DNA from: Myxococcales bacterium
GTDB taxonomy: Bacteria > Desulfobacterota_B > Binatia > UBA1149 > SPBQ01
Direction: 5' to 3'
NCBI GenBank assembly: GCA_004525875.1
Contig: SPBQ01000048.1
Span: 1 to 9,721, forward strand
DNA length: 9,721 bases
Of the stretch, positions 1-5,442 are shown one piece after another; position 1 is the stretch's first letter; each line of letters begins with the position of its first letter. A program made the position numbers and the translations under genes. Below the pieces are notes generated by a model that was not told the origin of the DNA, did no database searches, and saw only the letters and a list, made by a program, of their open reading frames with translations.

Positions 1-1012
1 CCAGCGCCTCGAGCGTGGTGCGCGCGTCGGCGACGATGCCGAGCTCGACGGGGCGGGTGACGGCGATGTTCCTCGCATCGATGTCGATCTGGATGATGCG
101 ATGCTTGCCAGCCGGTCCCCAGTACTTGTCGTAGGGCAGCTCGAGATTTCCCATGCGCGAGCCCACCACCAGCATGACGTCGGCTTCCTTTCTGACGACA
201 TCGGCACCCGGCCCGAAGCCGTACACGCGCGCGGGATGGTCGGTCGGCATCGCGCTGCGGCCCGACATCGTGGTGATGACGGGGCAGCCGAGCAGTTCGG
301 CGACGTCGAGCAGCGTGTCGTTGGCGGCGGAGCGATCGACGCCCGTGCCCGCGAACAGCACCGGCCGTTCGGCCGCCGTGAGCATCTGTGCCGCCTGCTC
401 GAGCTGTTCGCGCGATGCTTGCGGCTGCGCGGCGCGTGACTGCCGCGGCTGCCAGATCGGGGCGGCGGCGGGGCTACCGGGCTGGTAGATCACGGTCATC
501 GGCATTTCGATATGGACCGGACCCGGACGGCCGCTCCACATCTCGCGAAACGCGATGCGCATGATATCGGGGATGCGGTCCCAGACGTGAATCGGCGCGC
601 CCCACTTCACGGCCGGCTTGAACAGATCGATCTGGTCCTGGCCCTGGAATGTCGAGGGGGGCGCGGGGTACACGACGCCGAGTCGATGCTGGGCCGTGAT
701 CACCACCACCGGAACGCCCTCGTGCAGCGCGGTGACGACGCCCGGCACGAGGTTGGCGGAACCGGGCCCGGGGTTACCGATGACGGCGGCGACCTGTCCG
801 GTTGTCTTGTACACGCCCTCGGCCATGTGGACTGCGGCCGCCTCGTGACGAATGGGCACGAAGCGAAGGCCGTTGGGCTCGAGCGCGGCGAGGATCGGCT
901 CGATCTCGGGGCAGGGCAGGCCGAACAGGATCTTGACGCCCTCGGAGGCGAGGCAGCGGACGAGGAGCTCGCCGCCTGTGATTTCGGGACTCGCGCTTGG
1001 CTCGGTGCTCAT
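1..1012 (-). CDS. Thiamine-diphosphate-dependent enzyme, acetolactate synthase-like (partial, N-terminal part)
   Basis: The frame is open from ATG at 1012 to the window edge, giving 337 codons without the C-terminal domain. Residues about 12-180 form the pyrimidine-binding ThDP domain: an FGLPCPEI segment near residue 31, then RHEAAAVHMAEGV, whose Glu57 is at the position of the cofactor-activating glutamate in this family. GNPGPGSAN (about 79-87) and FQGQDQIDLF follow. Residues about 190-337 form the central domain, with LFAGTGVDRSAA and an IIQIDIDARNI segment. Family members decarboxylate 2-keto acids or join the resulting carbanion to a second carbonyl (acetolactate synthase, benzoylformate decarboxylase, oxalyl-CoA decarboxylase, glyoxylate carboligase). 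The substrate cannot be chosen because the C-terminal pyrophosphate-binding domain lies outside the window. The gene is downstream of surE on the same strand, 123 bp away with a hairpin between, so it is probably a separate unit. The family call is firm. Confidence 0.9.
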   Translation of the reverse strand, partial: MSTEPSASPEITGGELLVRCLASEGVKILFGLPCPEIEPILAALEPNGLRFVPIRHEAAAVHMAEGVYKTTGQVAAVIGNPGPGSANLVPGVVTALHEGVPVVVITAQHRLGVVYPAPPSTFQGQDQIDLFKPAVKWGAPIHVWDRIPDIMRIAFREMWSGRPGPVHIEMPMTVIYQPGSPAAAPIWQPRQSRAAQPQASREQLEQAAQMLTAAERPVLFAGTGVDRSAANDTLLDVAELLGCPVITTMSGRSAMPTDHPARVYGFGPGADVVRKEADVMLVVGSRMGNLELPYDKYWGPAGKHRIIQIDIDARNIAVTRPVELGIVADARTTLEAL

Positions 1013-1078
1013 GGATGTCTGCTATCCAAGTGCAGCGGCCGAGGGAAGCGCACACGCGGGTGTCGGAAACGCCAAAGT

Positions 1079-1101
1079 GGCGATCCCGTAGCGGAATCGC
1101 C
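1079..1101 (-). terminator. Hairpin downstream of the TetR-surE unit
   Basis: GGCGAT (1079-1084) pairs with ATCGCC (1096-1101). Inside, CCG (1086-1088) pairs with CGG (1092-1094) around the loop TAG, with one mismatch between the two stems. It begins about 35 nt after the surE stop on the minus strand. Only a short T-run (ACTTT) follows on that strand, so it may be a weak intrinsic terminator or a processing hairpin. A smaller hairpin, CGCCA-AAG-TGGCG (1070-1082), overlaps it. Confidence 0.4.
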
Positions 1102-1135
1102 CCTTTCGCCGATCAATGTGAGCGCGACGACGTGT

Positions 1136-2092
1136 CTACTGGAACGGGACCTTGGTGAGAGACTTGAAGCGCTTGAGCTTGTTGTCGACCGTCTTGTCCG
1201 GGTTCAGCACCGTCAGGCTGATGTAGCCGTTCAAGAACGCGTCGAGGTCATTGGTCGGGTCCTCGACGGTCGAGGTGCAGTCGGCCTCACCGATGATGGC
1301 GGCGGCGCCGTTGTTGATCCATGTCGGCAGGAAGACGCCGGGGGTGACCTGTTCCACGTAACCGGTGAACGTGAGGAGCTGGGCTAGCGGTACCAGCGCG
1401 ACGCCGCGGATCGAGCCCGTCGTGCAGGTCGGCACGTTCACGTTGAGAATTGCGGCCTGTCCGAGGCCGTTCTTGTTGACCAGCTTCTTGGCGAAGCTCT
1501 TCTTGGTTCTGAAGGTCTCGACTAGGTTGGCGACGTACTTCGCGGCAGCCGTGTAGTCGGTCCCGTTGCGCTGCTGGCTGACGGCGATCGCCGGAATTCC
1601 CATGCGTCCTGCGGTCAGAGCTGCGCCGACGGTTCCGGAGATACTGGCGCCGATCTCGCGGCCGAGATTCTGTCCGCCGTTGATTCCGGTAACGACGAGA
1701 TCCGGAGCGAAGCCGAGACCGAGCACCCCGTAGAGCACACAGTCGGCAGGGAATCCGTCGACCGCCTTGTCGTCGGGTTCGGTCGCGGTGCCAGCCGTCG
1801 AGCCGGGTGTCACCGTGATCGTGTTCGGGGGCTCGGTCTTGCTGTCTCCCGAGCCGCTCTTGTTCACATCGGGTGCCACCACCCGAACGATCAGGTTCGG
1901 ATTCGATCGGAGCTCGTCGACCAGAACGTCGATCCCCCCGTTCGTACCCGTGGCGCCGATGCCGTCGTCATTGGCCACCAGTACGCGCAGCGTCTGCGCC
2001 TCGGCGTCCCCCACCCGGCAGAGCAACAGCGACATGCCGAGGATCAGCCCGAATAGCCCGAGCGTTCTCGTCTTGAGTTCCGAAGTCTTCAT
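1136..2092 (-). CDS. surE: SurE-family 5'/3'-nucleotidase (survival protein E) with signal peptide
   Basis: The 318-residue product matches the SurE fold. VLVANDDG carries metal-binding Asp42 and Asp43. NKSGSG carries Ser79 (NRSG in classical SurE). FPADCVLYG (114-122), DLVVTGINGGQNLG (131-144, with metal ligand Asn138), SGTVGAALTAG and GIPAIAVS follow. SurE proteins are metal-dependent phosphatases acting on nucleoside monophosphates and sometimes short polyphosphate. Unusually, residues 1-32 look like a Sec signal peptide: charged start, hydrophobic LGLFGLILGMSLLLC, then an AEA|QT cleavage site. The enzyme is therefore probably periplasmic or secreted, whereas textbook SurE is cytoplasmic. 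Residues 85-110 form a Gly/Thr/Pro-rich insert. The start is well supported: AGGAGG lies 4 nt upstream (2097-2102). The ATG overlaps the TGA of the upstream TetR gene, suggesting translational coupling. The physiological substrate is unknown. Confidence 0.88.
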   Translation of the reverse strand: MKTSELKTRTLGLFGLILGMSLLLCRVGDAEAQTLRVLVANDDGIGATGTNGGIDVLVDELRSNPNLIVRVVAPDVNKSGSGDSKTEPPNTITVTPGSTAGTATEPDDKAVDGFPADCVLYGVLGLGFAPDLVVTGINGGQNLGREIGASISGTVGAALTAGRMGIPAIAVSQQRNGTDYTAAAKYVANLVETFRTKKSFAKKLVNKNGLGQAAILNVNVPTCTTGSIRGVALVPLAQLLTFTGYVEQVTPGVFLPTWINNGAAAIIGEADCTSTVEDPTNDLDAFLNGYISLTVLNPDKTVDNKLKRFKSLTKVPFQ

Positions 2093-2787
2093 GATTCCTC
2101 CTGTTCACTTGCGGCGATCCCTTGCAGGATCGATACGCAGTAGCGGATCAGCAAAGTATTTCCTTCTTCGAGACTGACCTCACCCGCCCGCCACTTGAGG
2201 GCGAGCTGGTAAAAGGTGGCGATCCACAGCTCGACGATCATTTCCGCGTCGGCCCGCGTCGACAGGACCGGCTCGATATAGCCCATCCACCGCTCCACGA
2301 ACGGCTGGCGTACGTGCACGACGCGGTCCGCAACCGCCGGGCTCGCATACGGCGAAGCTGCCAGAAATAGACCGGCGGCCCCTTCCTCCGCGATGAGCGC
2401 CCACGCCGCGCCCGCAACCCGGTGCCCCCAGTCCGCCAGCTGGTCGGGCCCGAACGTGCTCGGGTCCATGACAAGCTCTTCGAGCGAGCCGAGCTTGTGC
2501 TGCAGAATTCTCTCGAAGTCGGCGAGGACGGCGATGAGAAGGTCCTCTCGCCGGGCGAAGTAGCTGTGGACGACCTGTCGCGAGCAACCTGCAACCTTCG
2601 CGACCTCCGCCATGCGCAGGTTGTCGACGCCCTTGGACTCGATCAGCATCGCGGCCGCGCGAATGAGCTGCGCGCGCCGACGCTGCGCTTGGGATTCCAG
2701 CGGGATGGAGCGCAACGGCTGGTCTTGCACCGCGTGGGCCTCTGCTCTGGCGGCGGCCGACGCGAACACTCTCGATCGCTGAATCAT
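2089..2787 (-). CDS. TetR/AcrR-family transcriptional regulator, upstream of surE
   Basis: Up to 232 residues. The N-terminal DNA-binding domain spans about 36-85 (RRAQLIRAAAMLIESKGV, then the helix-turn-helix MAEVAKVAGCSRQVVHSYFA at about 59-78, then RREDLL). A helical ligand-binding domain follows. TetR proteins usually repress their own and neighbouring genes until a small molecule binds. Its TGA overlaps the surE ATG by 4 bases, so the two are co-transcribed and probably share control. The start is uncertain: ATG at 2787 has no Shine-Dalgarno, while GTG at 2730 (codon 20) has AGAGG 8 nt upstream and gives a more usual N-terminal length. A TTGACA box with an overlapping palindrome lies just upstream at 2813-2826, consistent with autoregulation. 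The ligand is unknown. Confidence 0.88.
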   Translation of the reverse strand: MIQRSRVFASAAARAEAHAVQDQPLRSIPLESQAQRRRAQLIRAAAMLIESKGVDNLRMAEVAKVAGCSRQVVHSYFARREDLLIAVLADFERILQHKLGSLEELVMDPSTFGPDQLADWGHRVAGAAWALIAEEGAAGLFLAASPYASPAVADRVVHVRQPFVERWMGYIEPVLSTRADAEMIVELWIATFYQLALKWRAGEVSLEEGNTLLIRYCVSILQGIAASEQEES

Positions 2788-2812
2788 CGTTCATGCGGTG
2801 TACCCGGCGGCC

Positions 2813-2826
2813 TGACAGCATGTCAA
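2813..2826 (-). promoter_or_regulatory. Candidate promoter -35 box with overlapping operator for TetR-surE
   Basis: On the minus strand a perfect TTGACA (2826-2821) is followed 17 nt later by GTACAC (2803-2798), a poor -10. The perfect palindrome TGACA-GCA-TGTCA (2813-2825) overlaps the -35, the usual place for a TetR operator. The predicted transcript would start only a few bases before ATG 2787, which favours the GTG start at 2730. Confidence 0.4.
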
Positions 2827-3000
2827 GTGAGAATGACGCTCTGTCCCGACGCCCCGACGCGTGGTCAGTTTCCGCTGTGGATACGCCGTATGCTGCGAGG
2901 GGTTGGTACCAATCGCCAGCCCAAATCGTCGCGCGATCGCAGCCCGCGCGCACGACTCAGGCGGGGGCGCCACGGCGGCGCCTTCGTGTCCAACAAGCTG

Positions 3001-3705
3001 CTATGCGACTCCGGGATTGCGGATGGCCGCGAGGGATCGTTTCTGGATGGCGTTGGCGTCGAAGTTCTCGGGGGCAAGCCACGTCTCGAAGGCCCGCGTC
3101 GCTTCGGGCCATTCGCGGTCGAGAAGTGAGAACCAGGCGGTATCGCGATTGCGGCCGGAGACGACCATATCCTGGCGGAACACGCCCTCGAAGACGAAGC
3201 CGAGCCGGCGAGCCGCGCGCTTCGACGCCTCGTTCTCGTCGTTGCACTTCCACTCGTAGCGGCGGTATCCCGACTCGCCGAGCACGTTGCGCGCCAGCAG
3301 ATACATCGCCTCGGTTGCAGCGATGGTGCGTTGCATGAGCCTCGAGTAGAGGACGAAGCCGACCTCGGCCGAGCCGGCGTCGGGCCGTACTCGCATATGG
3401 CTCGCCGTTCCGATGAGCAGCCCGTCCTCGAGACGACGGAAGACGTAGGGAATCCACCCGTCGTGCTCGGTTACATAGGCGAAGAAGTCGGTCACGTTCT
3501 TCGCGGAGTCGAAAGGCTCGAAGGGGAGGTAGCGCCACAGGGCTGCGTCACTGCGGTTGCAGAGGCGTTCGACGAACTCTCCGGCATCTCGCTGCGGGGA
3601 GAAGCGTGAAATCGAGACGTGCGCGCCGTCGAGCGGTCCGAACGGCTCGAGTGGTCGCGGCTGCCAGGCAAGCTGCTGGCCTGTGGAGCCAGGGCTTTCG
3701 CTCAT
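3001..3705 (-). CDS. GNAT-family N-acetyltransferase (RimJ/RimL type)
   Basis: 234 residues from ATG 3705. The acetyltransferase domain covers most of the protein. Recognisable parts are the N-terminal GAHVSISRFSP strand region, WRYLPFEPFDSAKNVTDFF (about 57-75), IPYVFRRLEDGLLIGT (85-100), AEVGFVLYSRLMQRTIAATEA (about 113-133, equivalent to the acetyl-CoA pyrophosphate loop), GYRRYEWKCNDENEASKRAA (146-165), RLGFVFEGVFRQ and NRDTAWFSLLDREWP. This pattern matches a common COG1670 group that acetylates amines on proteins or small molecules; the substrate is unknown. The frame stays open upstream to ATG 3786, but MSESPGS at 3705 is preferred because family members start shortly before the WxPRP-like segment. 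No strong Shine-Dalgarno is visible. It appears monocistronic. Confidence 0.88.
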   Translation of the reverse strand: MSESPGSTGQQLAWQPRPLEPFGPLDGAHVSISRFSPQRDAGEFVERLCNRSDAALWRYLPFEPFDSAKNVTDFFAYVTEHDGWIPYVFRRLEDGLLIGTASHMRVRPDAGSAEVGFVLYSRLMQRTIAATEAMYLLARNVLGESGYRRYEWKCNDENEASKRAARRLGFVFEGVFRQDMVVSGRNRDTAWFSLLDREWPEATRAFETWLAPENFDANAIQKRSLAAIRNPGVA

Positions 3706-3811
3706 TGCGCGGCTTCTAGCACTCCCGCTTATGTGATCAACCCGGAGCGCGGGGACGCCGCAGCGATCGCGACGCCGACCTTGCATGGAGCGATCGCATG
3801 GAAGAGCTGCT

Positions 3812-3834
3812 CGGAGGCTTCCGGTTAGCCTCCG
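3812..3834 (-). terminator. Perfect 8 bp hairpin between the antiporter and acetyltransferase genes
   Basis: CGGAGGCT (3812-3819) pairs perfectly with AGCCTCCG (3827-3834) around the loop TCCGGTT. It lies downstream of the antiporter gene, on the far side of the inserted element, and ahead of the acetyltransferase gene. There is no T-run on either strand. It may be the original 3' hairpin of the antiporter transcript, since the TAA ending the coding-like tail (3825-3827) sits at the loop edge. Confidence 0.35.
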
Positions 3835-3900
3835 GTGGGCTCAGAGAAGCAGGCGCGCTCGCGCCGGTAGTCCTCGAATGAGCGCGGGCGGCCCTGCCGC
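3825..3900 (-). pseudogene. Possible severed 3' tail of the antiporter gene
   Basis: On the minus strand, immediately past the inserted element, one frame runs from 3899 to TAA at 3825-3827 and reads RQGRPRSFEDYRRERACFSE, then PTGG. In this frame 21 of 24 codons end in G or C, as in the real genes nearby. The frame directly continuous with the antiporter ends after 19 codons and has only about 12 of 19 GC-ending codons. If 3901-4084 is removed, antiporter codons GAC ACC CC join G CGG CAG in frame. The natural reading is that the antiporter once ended here. The stretch is too short to be sure, and it could instead be chance coding-like composition. Confidence 0.35.
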
Positions 3901-4084
3901 CTAGCCCGGACTATTCATGAAGCACTCTGCCACGACGCCGAAATTCGCATCATCCCGGGCCGTGCTCGCTCTTCGCTCGTCGACGTACTGTTCCAGTACG
4001 CCTCCTCTCTCATCACTGTGCTTGCCCCGACCTGACGCATACTTCGGCGTCTCGCGACGAGCGTTGATGAATAGTCCGGGCTAG
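3901..4084. mobile_element. 184 bp MITE-like element with long terminal inverted repeats
   Basis: CTAGCCCGGACTATTCAT at 3901-3918 is repeated as its exact reverse complement at 4067-4084; the match extends one base further out on each side. In the same register, GACGCCGAA (3934-3942) mirrors TTCGGCGTC (4043-4051). Over 51 bp the two ends match at 36 positions, so these are long imperfect inverted repeats. No ORF of note lies between them. Inside are the hairpin CGTACTG-TTC-CAGTACG (3984-4000) and an off-register 9 bp pair (3974-3982 with 4055-4063). The palindromic CTAG at both ends could be a 4 bp target duplication or part of the element. The form fits a non-autonomous DNA transposon. The terminal CCCGG and 4 bp duplication recall IS1380-type ends, but that family assignment is a guess. 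Confidence 0.72.
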
Positions 4085-5319
4085 GGGGTGTCGTTCGTCT
4101 GCGTCACCCCGAGCCAGCGCGCGCTCGGCACCAGCGTGAGGCCCTGGATCAGGACGGACGTGATCACGAGAAAGAAGACGACGTCGAAGATCTGATCGCC
4201 GCGCGCCACGCCGTACGAAGCCGGGAAGGTCGACAGCACGATCGGGACGGAACCCCGAAGACCAACCCACGACGTGTAGGCGAGCTCGTTGCGCTTCGGT
4301 CGAAATGGCAGCAGGCACACGACCACGGCCACCGGTCGCGCCACGAACATGAGGAGGAGACCGAGCGCGATCGACACTGGAGCCACGCCGAGCATTCGGG
4401 ACGGGAACACGAGCAGGCCCAGAACCACGAACATCGCGATCTGCGCGAGCCAGGAGAGTCCGTCGTGGAACGCCAGGACGCCCGCTTTCTCGGTATCGAT
4501 CCGGTTTCCAAGCGCCACGCCGGTGACGTAGACCGCCAGGAAGCCGTTGCCTCCGATGAGGTCCGCGCCACCGAAGGCCACCAGACCGAAGGCGGTTACC
4601 TGCAGCGGGTAGAGCCCGGCGTCCGGAAGATCGGCGCGGTTCACCAGCCAGGCTCCGAGAAGGCCGAGCACGAAGCCGATCAGGCCACCGAGCAGCAGTT
4701 GCGACGCGAGCGTACCGGCCAGCGCTCCGGCCGATCCGTCCGAACCGGTCATGAAACCAAGAAGGCCCGTCGTCAGGAGCACCGCCATGGGGTCGTTGCT
4801 CCCGGACTCGAACTCGAGAAGAGCCCGGAGGCGGGGCGAGGGCCGCACGTTGCTGGTCCGGAAGACCGAGAAGACGGCCGCCGCATCGGTGGAGCTCACG
4901 ATGGCGGCGAGCAGCAAGGCCTCGGGCCACGTGAGCCCGGTCGTGCCGAGGTCGAAAGACGAGTACTCCCCGAGCAGGAACCAGGCGCAGCTCCCGAGGA
5001 CGAGCGTGGGCAGCGCGACGCCGACGGTGGCGAGCACGAGGCCGGGGGCGAGCACCGGACGGACCGAGCGCCAGTCCGTCGCGAGGCCGCCGGCAAAGAG
5101 GATGATGAGCAACGCCACCTCGCCCACGGACCGGGCGACCTCGGCCGACTCGAACTCAATGCCCCCGATGCCCTCGGATCCGGCGAGCATGCCGACCGCG
5201 AGGAACACGAGCAGCGACGGAATCCCCAGGCGGCTGGACAGCTTGCCGGCGAGCACCGCAGCGAGCAGCAGGACGCCGCCGACGAGTACCGCAACCTCTA
5301 GCGAAAATGACATCGGCAC
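4081..5319 (-). CDS. Cation/proton antiporter, NhaP2-like (CPA family), short C-terminus
   Basis: A 412-residue integral membrane protein of about 12 hydrophobic segments. It has the Na+(K+)/H+ exchanger core: LSSRLGIPSLLVFLAVGMLAG (27-47), LLIILFAGGLATDW, SSTDAAAVFSVF (142-153, with Asp145 at the ion-binding position), LEFESGSNDPMAVLL (168-182, with Asn175-Asp176), and near the end SWVGLRGSVPIVLSTFP. It should exchange K+ or Na+ for H+ across the inner membrane. Full-length NhaP2/CvrA proteins carry cytoplasmic TrkA-C and CorC-type regulatory domains; this one stops about 15 residues after the last membrane helix. The TAG stop (4083-4081) lies within the terminal CTAG of the inserted element, so the natural C-terminus may have been altered. 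Start is GTG 5319 or ATG 5313; neither has a clear Shine-Dalgarno. It is transcribed divergently from the MerB-family gene, with 123 bp between. Confidence 0.88.
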   Translation of the reverse strand: MPMSFSLEVAVLVGGVLLLAAVLAGKLSSRLGIPSLLVFLAVGMLAGSEGIGGIEFESAEVARSVGEVALLIILFAGGLATDWRSVRPVLAPGLVLATVGVALPTLVLGSCAWFLLGEYSSFDLGTTGLTWPEALLLAAIVSSTDAAAVFSVFRTSNVRPSPRLRALLEFESGSNDPMAVLLTTGLLGFMTGSDGSAGALAGTLASQLLLGGLIGFVLGLLGAWLVNRADLPDAGLYPLQVTAFGLVAFGGADLIGGNGFLAVYVTGVALGNRIDTEKAGVLAFHDGLSWLAQIAMFVVLGLLVFPSRMLGVAPVSIALGLLLMFVARPVAVVVCLLPFRPKRNELAYTSWVGLRGSVPIVLSTFPASYGVARGDQIFDVVFFLVITSVLIQGLTLVPSARWLGVTQTNDTP

Positions 5320-5442
5320 GAAGCTTTCACCCGTCGCTCCCCCCTGGCAACGTCGCTGCTGCGAACCGGTGGTGCATGCCCGTTCATGGGCGCACTCTGC
5401 CCGTAGTGCACTCGCCTTGACCGTTCAGTGGAGGTTCCGCAT

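Noticed and set aside
512..1387. Long plus-strand ORF of 291 codons over the ThDP enzyme and surE
   Set aside because: It is antisense to two genes with clear family motifs, and its sequence is rich in His, Arg and Gly as expected for a high-GC shadow frame.
2180..2953. Minus-strand ORF of 257 codons over the first TetR gene
   Set aside because: Arg/Gly/Ala-rich shadow frame; the TetR frame has the recognisable helix-turn-helix.
3706..3786. N-terminal extension of the acetyltransferase to ATG 3786
   Set aside because: The extra 27 residues are Arg-rich and lack family resemblance; homologues begin close to MSESPGS.
4465..5301. Plus-strand ORF of 278 codons over the antiporter
   Set aside because: The low-complexity Glu/Arg/Gly-rich translation is the antisense of hydrophobic membrane segments.
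5372..5395. GTGC-AT-GCCC / GGGC-GCAC hairpin in the divergent region as a regulator site
   Set aside because: It is a short bulged stem with no link to a known operator and no clear promoter around it; too weak to call.
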